A stretch of 64,000 nucleotides of DNA from Elusimicrobium minutum Pei191. GTDB taxonomy: Bacteria > Elusimicrobiota > Elusimicrobia > Elusimicrobiales > Elusimicrobiaceae. Positions 1 to 8,115 of this stretch are shown here, in pieces; the stretch's first letter is position 1; the number at the start of each line of letters is the position of its first letter. The stretch lies in NCBI RefSeq assembly GCF_000020145.1, contig NC_010644.1, positions 1,178,001-1,242,000 of the forward strand. Reading direction: 5' to 3'. A program made the translations under genes and the position numbers. Under the pieces are notes generated by a model, which was given only the letters and a program-made list of their open reading frames with translations, was not told the origin of the DNA and ran no database searches.

Positions 1-408
1 AATGGGTGAAATATCGGCCATTATACGGGCAACATGGTTTGAAAATTCCGTGGGAACAAGATATCCGCCGCCGCCAGCGCCTGATTCGGCTAAAACTGAT
101 TTGCTGTCCGCGAAAGAAGCGTGCCTGTCTTTAGCCGCTAAAAGAAAGTTTTTCATGTTGCCAAACTTTCTGCCGTAATCGCTTGTCCAAGGTTTTTCAG
201 GCGCGTGTTTTGAGGATTTTGAAAATTCGGCAAAACGTTCCAGAACATCGTCCGCCGAGGTAGGAAGTAAAGCCTTTCTTTGTTCGGGGTGAACTTTTTT
301 TACTAAATCAGAAACTATGTTTTCAGCCTTTTCTTTAGTAATGCATGAATCGATTTTAGTTTCTAAAGTTTTTCTTAATTCTTTTATGGATTGCATTATT
401 TCGTCCAT
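1..408 (-). CDS. HK97-family phage major capsid protein (N-terminal part, cut by window edge)
   Basis: I translated the minus strand from an ATG at 408; the frame stays open to base 1 (136 codons). The N-terminus is charged and helical, like the delta/scaffold region of HK97-type capsid proteins. At about residues 114-136 it reads GAGGGGYLVPTEFSNHV followed by ARIMADISPI. The 'GGYLVPTEFSNHV..IM' block is the typical start of the mature capsid fold in this family. A GGAG Shine-Dalgarno lies at 416-419. No portal or prohead protease gene precedes it on this strand: the upstream genes are cell-envelope genes, so this capsid gene starts its own unit. It could belong to a prophage, a gene transfer agent or a domesticated capsid; the rest lies outside the window. 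Confidence 0.8.
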   Translation of the reverse strand, partial: MDEIMQSIKELRKTLETKIDSCITKEKAENIVSDLVKKVHPEQRKALLPTSADDVLERFAEFSKSSKHAPEKPWTSDYGRKFGNMKNFLLAAKDRHASFADSKSVLAESGAGGGGYLVPTEFSNHVARIMADISPI

Positions 409-506
409 TAAAATTCTCCGTTATTAAGAAGTATGGACAAAAAAGCGGCACGCCTCTTTACTTCGAGCGTACCGTTTATAAAATTATTTAAAAAAATAAG
501 ATTCAT
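408..506 (-). CDS. possible 32-aa leader ORF coupled to the capsid gene
   Basis: An ATG at 506 is preceded by AGAGG (512-516) with five-base spacing and opens a 32-codon frame beginning MNLIFLNNFINGTLEVKRRA. Its TAA (408-410) shares its last A with the capsid ATG (TAATG), the arrangement seen in translational coupling. The frame runs through the terminator hairpin at 447-473. It could be a real leader peptide whose translation disrupts the terminator, or a chance frame in an RNA leader. I recognise no homologue. Confidence 0.3.
   Translation of the reverse strand: MNLIFLNNFINGTLEVKRRAAFLSILLNNGEF
439..473 (-). terminator. rho-independent terminator / attenuator before the capsid gene
   Basis: On the minus strand GGTACGC (467-473) pairs with GCGTGCC (447-453, one G-U pair), followed by GCTTTTTTG. 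It ends the leader transcript and any read-through from the ligase operon. Confidence 0.65.
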
Positions 507-551
507 CCAAACCTCTAAGGGGTATTCCCTTATGATTTTGACGACTCTCCG
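439..551 (-). ncRNA. putative leader RNA / attenuator or small RNA upstream of the capsid gene
   Basis: A strong promoter (558-586) would start transcription near 551, and a hairpin with a U-run ends at 439. This defines a transcript of about 113 nt. Inside it a stem of the type UAAGGG/CCCUUA lies around 516-532. The terminator stem ends only about 20 nt before the capsid Shine-Dalgarno, which is the layout of an attenuator or a small RNA followed by read-through. I could not match it to a riboswitch or sRNA family that I know (checked by eye against 4.5S, preQ1, fluoride, ZTP and c-di-GMP motifs). A small coding frame overlaps its 3' half. Confidence 0.45.
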
Positions 552-557
552 AACAAA

Positions 558-586
558 AGTATACCACAGGTTTTATGCTTTGTCAA
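558..586 (-). promoter_or_regulatory. sigma-70 type promoter (TTGACA-17-TATACT)
   Basis: On the minus strand the -35 is an exact TTGACA (581-586). After a 17-base spacer the -10 is TATACT (558-563), preceded by TGG, an extended -10. It overlaps the last codons of the O-antigen ligase gene and points towards the leader RNA and capsid gene. It is the best promoter match found in the window. Confidence 0.75.
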
Positions 587-2411
587 ATATTTGTTTATTT
601 TTTATTTCGGCAAGAACGGCTTTTATAATTTCTTTATTTTCACTTTCTTCAGAAGTGTTTTTCAATATTTTTTCAAGCGTTAAAAATATTTTTTTAGAAT
701 CCGCGTTTACGGTTTTTTTATCACGCTGCAAGATGTTTAATAAAAGTACATAATAATCGCTTTTTACGGGGTTAAGCTCAATGGCCGCAATGGTATTTTG
801 GTAAGAGTCTTGGTACTTTTCTAAAGAATAGGCCATCAAAGCCGCGTTATAAAAAAGCTCGTCATAAGCTGAGTTTATGACGGAAGCAGCGGCAAAATCC
901 TCAAAAGCGGCTTTATTTTCTTTAAACACGGCGTTTATTTTACCCCGTAAAAGAAGGGCGTTATAATTACCGCCGTAAGCGTTATGGGCGGAAGTAAAAT
1001 ATTCCTTTGCCAAGACGTAATTGTTTTTATTAAAAACCCTTACCGCCTTATGTTCTTTTACGGATGATATAAATATTTTTATGTCAAAAAACAAAGCGGC
1101 GGTGAAAATAAATATAAATATACAGCAAATAACCGGGGCCGGTTTGCCTTCCTCCATTTCAGAAGACAGAATGCCTAAGATAAAGAAAAATAAAAAAGCG
1201 GGCATTGTTATAAAAAGCGTAATGTTAAGCATATTATCAGCAAACATCGCCGCCAAAGACACAAGCAAAGCAAAAACCATATCTCTATTTTTAGTTTTTT
1301 TAGTAAAGTAACTAACACTTCTTTTACCAAAGATAACAACAAAAAATATAAAAGTTGCAAGGCCTAAAACGCCGCTTTCGGCAAGCAGTTGAAAAATAAA
1401 ATTGTGCGCCGCATTACCCTGCACTTTAAATACATATAAATCAGGCTTTTGGGCAAGGAGTTCCCCCTGCTTTACGGCGTAAAAAAGCTGAAAGTTGCCC
1501 CACCCCGCCCCGGCCGCGGGGTTTGAGGTAAAAATTTTAAAAGCGCCCTTCCAAAGCATTATACGCTGGTCATAGCTTTGAACCATGGGCCTTTCGGTTT
1601 TTAAAATATCTTTAACTTCATTTATTTTGGAAAATTTATTTTGCGCCGGGAAAGCAGTCAAAATAACAACCAAAATAAGCGCAAAAATACCAAGTTGTTT
1701 TTTATTTTGTTTTATATAGCTTCTGAAAGGCGCGTAAACCAGAAATAAAACCATACCGCCGGCTAAAGCGAGTAAAGAGGACCTTGCCCCGCATAATATA
1801 ATAAACAAAGCGTAAACAAGCAAAACAACGCCGTAAAAAGCTTTTTTATTATTTTCTAAAAACAAATACAAAGCGGGGAAAAACAGTACAACTAAAAAAG
1901 AAGATAAAAAGTTTGGGTTTCCGAATGTGCTTATAACCCCGGCGCGGATATTACCCGGCCATATTACCTCCCCCCCTGCTTTTTGCGCTAACCCGTAAAA
2001 CGCGGCTATAAACCCGGTTATAAGAAGAGTGTTAATAACAGTTTTTAATTTTAAGTTCGAGCCGTTTTCTTTTATACTCTTGCCCGCCACGTAGGATGCC
2101 GCCCATACAAACAAAATAAAACCGTTTGAAAGAATAGAGTATTTTATTGTCTCATAATAATTTTTAGCCAAAAGCAAGGAAATAAACCACGTTAAAAACA
2201 ATACGGCTATAAAAAAGAAAAACGCTTTATCTTGCTTATTTACAAGAAAGTCTTTAGCGTTAATTATAAAAATCCCCGTTAAAGAAAACATCAAAACATT
2301 TGTTTGTATTTGAAACGGATTTTGGGTTAAATCCGTAAAGAAAAACAAAGGGGCGATAACAAAAGCGCCCGCGTAAAAAACAAAATTTAATATTTGTTTT
2401 ACTTTATTCAT
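573..2411 (-). CDS. O-antigen ligase/polymerase-like membrane protein with C-terminal TPR region
   Basis: The 612-residue protein has about ten or more membrane segments in residues 1-430. It shows the pattern of the Wzy_C (O-antigen ligase/polymerase) family: STFGNPNFLSSF in the middle, ARSSLLAL, then RIMLWKGAFKIF and HNFIFQLLAESGVLGL in and after the large periplasmic loop. The last 160 residues lack membrane segments and look like TPR repeats. Known members transfer or polymerise lipid-linked glycans at the periplasmic face. The start overlaps the preceding gene by 8 bases, so the two related proteins are co-translated. WaaL, Wzy and pilin O-oligosaccharyltransferase roles cannot be told apart by sequence reading; the pilin genes nearby make the last one possible. 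Confidence 0.75.
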   Translation of the reverse strand: MNKVKQILNFVFYAGAFVIAPLFFFTDLTQNPFQIQTNVLMFSLTGIFIINAKDFLVNKQDKAFFFFIAVLFLTWFISLLLAKNYYETIKYSILSNGFILFVWAASYVAGKSIKENGSNLKLKTVINTLLITGFIAAFYGLAQKAGGEVIWPGNIRAGVISTFGNPNFLSSFLVVLFFPALYLFLENNKKAFYGVVLLVYALFIILCGARSSLLALAGGMVLFLVYAPFRSYIKQNKKQLGIFALILVVILTAFPAQNKFSKINEVKDILKTERPMVQSYDQRIMLWKGAFKIFTSNPAAGAGWGNFQLFYAVKQGELLAQKPDLYVFKVQGNAAHNFIFQLLAESGVLGLATFIFFVVIFGKRSVSYFTKKTKNRDMVFALLVSLAAMFADNMLNITLFITMPAFLFFFILGILSSEMEEGKPAPVICCIFIFIFTAALFFDIKIFISSVKEHKAVRVFNKNNYVLAKEYFTSAHNAYGGNYNALLLRGKINAVFKENKAAFEDFAAASVINSAYDELFYNAALMAYSLEKYQDSYQNTIAAIELNPVKSDYYVLLLNILQRDKKTVNADSKKIFLTLEKILKNTSEESENKEIIKAVLAEIKNKQIFDKA

Positions 2412-4617
2412 AACGGCCCGCCTGCCTTAAAATATTTTGCCTCATTTGGGCCGCTTTGGCGTTATTTTTATTTATTTTTAAATATTCATCATTCTTTACC
2501 ATTGACGGGCCGCGGGTATATTTATCAACCCATTCCAAAGCGCCCTGCGGATTGCCCTGCATAAGAGCTATATTAGACATATAAAAATAAGTGTCGGGGT
2601 TAACAGGGTCTATTAAAAGGGAATATTCAAATTTTTCTTTAGCCAGGTCAAAATATTTTGACGCTTCCTCATATACACTTTTATCTTTTTTGTTTATAAA
2701 GTAATCATCATATAAATCATAGCCTTTTTTATAATATAATTCCCCCCATTGGTGGTGAAGCTGCGCATGGTTGGGAGCCGCTTTATAAACAAGGTTAAAC
2801 ATATAAAGAGCGCGCTCAAAATCATCCTGGTAAAGGGCTGTTTTATCTTCGAGACCCGGCTCTTGCGTTTTATATTTATTCCAACGGTTAATGGCTATGT
2901 TAGCTATAAATTGTCGAACGGAAGGATTAAAAGGGTTGGTGTTAAAGGATTTAATATAGTATTTAATAGACGTGCTCCAATTATTTAGCCCGGCGTAATA
3001 ATTGCCCAAATTAGTGTAATAATCAGCCCTTACGAAACGTTCGGCCGCAAAAAAGAAAGGCAGTGTTATAAGTATAAAAAGGCAAGGTAAAACACTTTGC
3101 CTGATTTTTAAAATCCTGTAATATAAATATAAAAGCGCCCCACATAAAGTAGTCACACCCGCCCAGGCAAGTATTTTAAGTAATAAGCGCCCTGTATTGA
3201 GCATGCTTTCCCTGCCTATTACTTCAGAAAAGATATATACCAAAAAGCACAAAGCAACTGCTGAAATAAGCCAAACCGCCGCCCCTGCCACAGTCAGCCA
3301 TTTACCCTTACCCGCCAACTCTTTAGGGCGGACAACCGTTTCATAGCCGCTTAACACAAGTATCAGGCCTATAAAAACCCAAAACAAAAACCCCGTGGAT
3401 ACAAAACGCATGCTTACGTCAAAAATACTGTGTATTAAAATCGCCGCGGCGGCCGAAACAAAAGCAAGCAAATAATACGCCGGCGGCCCTTGGGATTTAG
3501 GGTCAAGGCGCAATTCCTTAAATTTTTTAAAAGCTAAATAAAAAACAAAATATAAAAGCCATAAAAAAAGAGTAAGCCCTATTATTCCGTTGTCTGTAAG
3601 AACTTCCAAAAATTCATTTTCGGCGTGCTGGGTTTCATTATTATGTATTTTCTCAATATAAAATATTTCGGCCCGGCGGTACGTCGGATACACTGTCGCA
3701 AAGCTGCCGGTACCATAGCCCGTAAAAGCTTTATCCGCAGACATTTGAACTATGCCGCGCCATGTAATTGCCCTAAAATCCACGGACTGCATTCTTTTAG
3801 AAGCGAACACAACAACCAAAATTACCGACGCCAGCGCCAACACAACCCCAACAACCCATATAAACTTTGAATGCTTTTTAATAAAATTTGACGGGAAATA
3901 TTTTACATATAAAAACACGAAAAAAACCAAAGTCACGCCAAAACTGAGCCACGCGCCCTTGGACTCCGTAAAATATAAGTTAACAAGCCCCGCAGCAAAC
4001 AAAAGTAAATATTTTTTTTCAAACTTTCTAAGATAAAGCGCCAAGACTATAAAATTCATAAAAATAACAAAATCGGCAAACATGTTGGGGTTGCCTAAGG
4101 CGGAAAATATTCTTTTGCCAAAAAAATCCGCCCAAGGCATAATATCTAGGCCTGTTATCTGTAAAAATCCGTAAGCAAAGCAAATTACCGCGGAAGCCGT
4201 TAAAAATTTTACTACCGTGCCAACTTCTTTTAAACTAAATGATGTGGCTATAAAAAAAGGAATAAAAATATAAAGAAATTGCTTCAAAAAATCTTCTAAA
4301 GAACTTATTTTATAGGGATTAATAATAAAAGAGATAAACAGCCATAAAGCAAAGAAAATAAAAGGTAAAAAACTTAAAAAAAGCTGCTTGTTAAAAGGTT
4401 TTTCAGATAAAGATTTAAAACTTGCCCATACGCTAAACATAACGGCCAAAGCGCAAAAAAATAAAGATATTTTAACAGCGGCAATGTCATAAGTTCTTAC
4501 ATAAACGCTTAGCGAAATAAAAAAAACAGCCCAGCCGATAACATGCCCGCACGCCTTTTGCAAAAAAGCGGCGCCTGTGTTTTGCGGCACTACTGTTGTT
4601 TTATTTTTTTTCTTCAT
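2404..4617 (-). CDS. second O-antigen ligase/polymerase-like protein with TPR tail
   Basis: This 737-residue paralogue of the next gene has the same layout: about twelve membrane segments, the SALGNPNMFADF motif, SKGAWLSFG, then AITWRGIVQM and ENEFLEVLTDNGIIGL in the Wzy_C region. A second membrane block (about residues 440-530) is followed by a soluble TPR-like tail with NLGNYYAGLNNWSTSIKYY. It overlaps the small membrane-protein gene before it by 4 bases (ATGA type) and the next ligase gene by 8. Two divergent ligases side by side suggest separate acceptors or a ligase/polymerase pair for one surface glycan. Confidence 0.75.
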   Translation of the reverse strand: MKKKNKTTVVPQNTGAAFLQKACGHVIGWAVFFISLSVYVRTYDIAAVKISLFFCALAVMFSVWASFKSLSEKPFNKQLFLSFLPFIFFALWLFISFIINPYKISSLEDFLKQFLYIFIPFFIATSFSLKEVGTVVKFLTASAVICFAYGFLQITGLDIMPWADFFGKRIFSALGNPNMFADFVIFMNFIVLALYLRKFEKKYLLLFAAGLVNLYFTESKGAWLSFGVTLVFFVFLYVKYFPSNFIKKHSKFIWVVGVVLALASVILVVVFASKRMQSVDFRAITWRGIVQMSADKAFTGYGTGSFATVYPTYRRAEIFYIEKIHNNETQHAENEFLEVLTDNGIIGLTLFLWLLYFVFYLAFKKFKELRLDPKSQGPPAYYLLAFVSAAAAILIHSIFDVSMRFVSTGFLFWVFIGLILVLSGYETVVRPKELAGKGKWLTVAGAAVWLISAVALCFLVYIFSEVIGRESMLNTGRLLLKILAWAGVTTLCGALLYLYYRILKIRQSVLPCLFILITLPFFFAAERFVRADYYTNLGNYYAGLNNWSTSIKYYIKSFNTNPFNPSVRQFIANIAINRWNKYKTQEPGLEDKTALYQDDFERALYMFNLVYKAAPNHAQLHHQWGELYYKKGYDLYDDYFINKKDKSVYEEASKYFDLAKEKFEYSLLIDPVNPDTYFYMSNIALMQGNPQGALEWVDKYTRGPSMVKNDEYLKINKNNAKAAQMRQNILRQAGRYE

Positions 4618-5033
4618 TTTTTCTTAAAGGAATAATAAATAACCAACGTTTTAAATATTTCCAAACTAAGAAGTATAGATACCATCAAATATTGCAAGAA
4701 ATAAATTTTGCTAAACGTCATATAAGGGAAAGAAACAGCAATTCTAAAAAACGGTTTTATAACGGGAAGAAATGTAAAGTCCTCATACAAAAATACGGCA
4801 AAAAAACATTGCAGCGCGGAAAAAAAGGCCGCGCGCCAGTCCCTGTACATAATAAAAATAACCTGGCTGGCGAAAATTACCGCAAAGCCTCCGTAAATAC
4901 GAAAACCGTATTCAACTTCCGAACCGGAGGTTATAAATAAATAAGCATTTTTTAAAAACCCCCATAAACAAAAAATAACTATTATTTGTAAGTAAATGTT
5001 AAGAAATTTAAATCTTTTTAATATTTTTTTCAT
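4614..5033 (-). CDS. small membrane protein of unknown function
   Basis: The product has 139 residues with four predicted membrane segments (about 12-32, 45-62, 68-85 and 108-130) and a basic C-terminus ending in FKKK. I recognise no family. It sits between ddl and the first ligase with 4-base overlaps on both sides, so it is made from the same message. A helper role in envelope polysaccharide assembly, as in MreD- or GtrA-like small proteins, is only a guess from context. Confidence 0.6.
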   Translation of the reverse strand: MKKILKRFKFLNIYLQIIVIFCLWGFLKNAYLFITSGSEVEYGFRIYGGFAVIFASQVIFIMYRDWRAAFFSALQCFFAVFLYEDFTFLPVIKPFFRIAVSFPYMTFSKIYFLQYLMVSILLSLEIFKTLVIYYSFKKK

Positions 5034-6091
5034 TCTTTATCCGTTTTAAGGGTTTTTATTTGTTCACGGCGTTTTAGCGCCAAATTTATTAATGTATCTA
5101 AAACATCTTCATACTTTTTTCCCGCCGCGCGCCATAACTGCGGAAATAAACTTGCATTAGACATACCGGGCAAAGTATTTATTTCGGAAAAGTAAATTTG
5201 CCCGTCCTTGCCCAATAAAAAATCTACCCTGGCAAAACCGCAGGCTTTAAAAACTTTAAATATCATGCGGGAATATTTTTGCATAAGTTTGTCCTCTTCT
5301 TCAGACACCGAGGCCGGCACCTTAACCGTACATCCGTTGGGGTCAATATATTTTGAGTGGTAGTCAAAAAATTCATGCCCGTTGGGAATAAGTTCCCCGC
5401 AAGACGAGGATTCGGTATTGTTGCCCTCGCCGCAAACGGCGCAAAATATTTCTTTGGGGGATTGCACGCCTTTTTCAATCAAAATATCATTATCAAATTT
5501 TAACGCGAACTCTATGGCCTTTTCCAAAAAGGCCTCTTCCTTAACTTTTGTAATGCCTATGGAAGAGCCTAAATTAACCGGTTTTACAAAAACAGGATAG
5601 CCGAGTTTGGCTGTTTTGGCCTTAAAATCTTTGGTAACGCTGTCCCCTTTTTTAAAAGTTATATAAGGCAAAGTGGGAACGCCCGCATAAGCGGCTAAAA
5701 CTTTGCTTACTTCTTTATCCATACCTATGGCCGAAGCCATAACGCCGCAGCCTACGTAAGGCGTTTCCATAAGTTCAAATAAACCTTGTATGCAGCCGTC
5801 TTCCCCTTTAGTACCGTGCAAAACAGGGAAAAGAACGTCCGCGCTTATTGTGCCGCCGTCTGCGGTTTGAAACATACAGTCGTTTGAAAATACAGGCGTT
5901 ACATTTATGTCGGAAGGCTGGGCGGGGCCGCACTTTTCCTGTGCAAACCAAAGCCCCTCTTTACTTATAAATATATTTATAACATTATATTTTTTGGAAA
6001 GAATGCCGCACACATCCGCGGCGGAATGGACGGAAACCTCATGCTCAACGCTTTTGCCTCCGTATACGACAGCTATTGTTAACTTACCCAT
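5030..6091 (-). CDS. ddl: D-alanine--D-alanine ligase
   Basis: The enzyme joins two D-Ala with ATP in the cytoplasm to make the dipeptide terminus of peptidoglycan precursors. The 353 residues are of normal length. VVYGGKSVEHEVS (8-20) holds the N-terminal Glu of the substrate triad, GSS (175-177) the Ser, and YHSKY (244-248) carries the Lys-Tyr pair of the omega loop that is typical of D-Ala-D-Ala rather than D-Ala-D-Lac enzymes. FSEINTLPGMS (301-311) is the metal/ATP signature. The gene has an AGAGGA Shine-Dalgarno and leads a four-gene overlapping operon with the two ligase-like genes. A terminator stands directly upstream of it. Confidence 0.95.
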   Translation of the reverse strand: MGKLTIAVVYGGKSVEHEVSVHSAADVCGILSKKYNVINIFISKEGLWFAQEKCGPAQPSDINVTPVFSNDCMFQTADGGTISADVLFPVLHGTKGEDGCIQGLFELMETPYVGCGVMASAIGMDKEVSKVLAAYAGVPTLPYITFKKGDSVTKDFKAKTAKLGYPVFVKPVNLGSSIGITKVKEEAFLEKAIEFALKFDNDILIEKGVQSPKEIFCAVCGEGNNTESSSCGELIPNGHEFFDYHSKYIDPNGCTVKVPASVSEEEDKLMQKYSRMIFKVFKACGFARVDFLLGKDGQIYFSEINTLPGMSNASLFPQLWRAAGKKYEDVLDTLINLALKRREQIKTLKTDKE

Positions 6092-6102
6092 AAACTTCCT
6101 CT

Positions 6103-6153
6103 AAAAAGAAAGCCTGACGGAAAGGGTTCTGCTACCCGGACATCAGGCTTTTT
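6103..6153 (-). terminator. terminator between the coiled-coil gene and ddl
   Basis: AAAGCCTGA (6109-6117) and TCAGGCTTT (6143-6151) form a stem, with T-runs on both strands (CTTTCTTTTT on minus). It ends the coiled-coil gene's transcript. It lies only about 12 bases before the ddl start, so ddl must either rely on read-through or use a promoter upstream of the hairpin. Confidence 0.75.
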
Positions 6154-6172
6154 AAATTAAAATAAAACAGAA

Positions 6173-8050
6173 TTAGTCGTCCTTAAGTAGCGACCATTTG
6201 ATACGGCCGAAAAAGGTTTGCGTATCTTCCAAAAAATCCTTTTCCCCGCCTTCACCCAAAGCGGCGGCTTTAGCGCGGCTGGGATTACTGCGGGCGGCCG
6301 GGTCGGGATATTGCAAAGTTTGGGGAGAATCCTTTTTAACGGGTGCCGATATTTTCATAGCGCCTTCCTGTACCGGCGCTGAAGGAGGATGGACTTCTTT
6401 TTTAGGTTTATCTTTTAAATTTTTATTTTCGCCGTCTAAAACCTCTATTTTCTTTTTAAGGTTTTCGATAACGCTGTCGTTTTCTTTTATTTTAGCCATT
6501 AGGGCTTTAAAGTTTTCGTCAGCTTTTTTTTTATCCTCAGTCTGAACAGCGGGCTGCACAGGCAAACTTTGTATTTTGGAAGAAATAATTTCCTTTTCTT
6601 TTTTAGCTTCCAGCAAACGTGTGTTTAGAAGGGCAATTTCAGTATTAGCCTTTTGGCTTATTTCCCTTATTCTTTGAGCGGCGCGGCGGGCGACCTCATA
6701 TTCACGCTCTTTAACAAGCCTTTCGGCTTCTTCTTTGGCGGCTTTGGCGGCCTCTTCCTTAGCGGCTTTGACTTTATTTTCCGTTTCGGCGTAAGCGGCT
6801 GAAATTTTTGATTTGACAGCCTCTTCGGTTTCTTTAATTTTATTTTGGGCTGCCGTGTAAGCTTCGGTAATTTTAAGTTTAGCGGCTTCTTCCGCCTGCT
6901 GTATTTTGCTCAAGGCCTCTGCATCAGAAGCGCTTAAGTTGCGCATAGCCTGTTCGCTTAATTTTGTAATACGTTCGACTTCGGCTTTAAGATTGTTTAT
7001 TTCAATGTCTTTATCCTCAAGCTGTTTGATAAGAGTCTGCCTTTCCGAGTCAAATTTTTGCAAGCGCATATTTTCCGTTTTTAAATTCTCAATTTCTTCC
7101 ACTTGTCTCATACATACGGCGGACATTTCCTGCAGCTGCGTTTCAAGCTTGCTTACTTTTTGCTGGTAATGGTTTTTAATTGAGATTATGCGGCCTTCAA
7201 AATCAAATGATTTAAAACGTTCTTCCGCCTGGGTAAGCTGGTCGCGCAGGGAAAGAATTTCCTTAGCCTGCTCAGCGGATTTTCTAAGCGCCTCAATTTT
7301 TTCGTCCTGTACGCGTTTAAATTCTTTTTCCAAAGCGCTGTTAACCGCTTTAAGGCGGGAAGTTTTTTCTTTTAAAGAGGCAATAAAGCGTTCGTTTTCT
7401 TCTTTATCGGCTTTATGTTGGTAAATTTCCTGTTTTTGGGCGGTTATGGTTTGGTTTTGTAAATCTATGTCTTCTTGCTGTTTGTTAATAGTTTCTTCTT
7501 TAGCGGCAATAGTTTCTTTATTTTTGGCGGCTTCGGCCGAATATTTGGCAAGTTCCTTTTCAGCTTTAAAAATTTGCTCCTGCCCGAATTTGGACGCCTG
7601 GTCTATAGGCGCTCCGTAATAATAACCCTGCCCGTAAATTTCAGTAGGGGACATAAAAACAGGCCTTTGGGGCATTTGCTGTGCGCGGCTTAAACGGTCA
7701 ACGCTTTCTTTTAAGTTAGCTATGGTAGAAGAGATGTTTGTAAAAAACTCGTCCCTGTTTTTACTTTGTTCGTTTTCTTCTTTAGATTTGGCCAGCTCAG
7801 ACAAAAGAACGTTTTTCTCTTTTAAGGAAGTTTCAAATTTTTGTTCAAGTTCGGATATTTTTTCCTCTAATTTTTTAAAAGAATGGTCTTTATCTTGGGA
7901 TTTAGCCTCGCCCTTAGCCGGAGAGGACGGTATATTGAACGTTAAGTTGCCTGCGGCAAAAGCGCGTTCAAGTTCGGAATTTTCTTTTTCAAACTGATCT
8001 AAAAATTGGGATATGTCCGACGGAAGGTGATCATTATTTTCTAAATCCAT
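6173..8050 (-). CDS. long coiled-coil protein, function unknown
   Basis: The product has 625 residues and is dominated by heptad-rich Glu/Lys/Ala sequence from about residue 55 to 550, broken by a short Pro/Tyr-rich stretch near 125-150 (PQRPVFMSPTEIYGQGYYYG). The C-terminus is Pro-rich and then ends in a conserved-looking FFGRIKWSLLKDD. There is no signal peptide or membrane segment, so it should be a cytoplasmic filament or scaffold protein. The start has AAGGA eight bases upstream. It has its own promoter inside the folC 3' end and a terminator after it. Coiled coils give weak family assignment, so no function is claimed. Confidence 0.65.
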   Translation of the reverse strand: MDLENNDHLPSDISQFLDQFEKENSELERAFAAGNLTFNIPSSPAKGEAKSQDKDHSFKKLEEKISELEQKFETSLKEKNVLLSELAKSKEENEQSKNRDEFFTNISSTIANLKESVDRLSRAQQMPQRPVFMSPTEIYGQGYYYGAPIDQASKFGQEQIFKAEKELAKYSAEAAKNKETIAAKEETINKQQEDIDLQNQTITAQKQEIYQHKADKEENERFIASLKEKTSRLKAVNSALEKEFKRVQDEKIEALRKSAEQAKEILSLRDQLTQAEERFKSFDFEGRIISIKNHYQQKVSKLETQLQEMSAVCMRQVEEIENLKTENMRLQKFDSERQTLIKQLEDKDIEINNLKAEVERITKLSEQAMRNLSASDAEALSKIQQAEEAAKLKITEAYTAAQNKIKETEEAVKSKISAAYAETENKVKAAKEEAAKAAKEEAERLVKEREYEVARRAAQRIREISQKANTEIALLNTRLLEAKKEKEIISSKIQSLPVQPAVQTEDKKKADENFKALMAKIKENDSVIENLKKKIEVLDGENKNLKDKPKKEVHPPSAPVQEGAMKISAPVKKDSPQTLQYPDPAARSNPSRAKAAALGEGGEKDFLEDTQTFFGRIKWSLLKDD

Positions 8051-8086
8051 TTTTTTATCCTTTACAGCGATTTACACTATAATACA

Positions 8087-8115
8087 ATTTAACCTAAATA
8101 ACGCCCCTTTGTCAA
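8087..8115 (-). promoter_or_regulatory. promoter for the coiled-coil gene
   Basis: The minus strand carries an exact TTGACA (8110-8115) overlapping the folC stop, a 17-base spacer and TTAAAT (8087-8092) as the -10; a further TATTAT lies just downstream. It is placed 37 bases before the ATG. Confidence 0.5.

Noticed and set aside
433-753. 106-codon plus-strand frame over the ligase 3' end
   Set aside because: It is antisense to the ligase gene, the promoter and the leader, and has no ribosome site.
5030-6091. Possible D-Ala-D-lactate (glycopeptide-resistance) ligase
   Set aside because: The omega loop has YHSKY with the Lys-Tyr pair typical of D-Ala-D-Ala enzymes, and no vanH or vanX neighbours exist.
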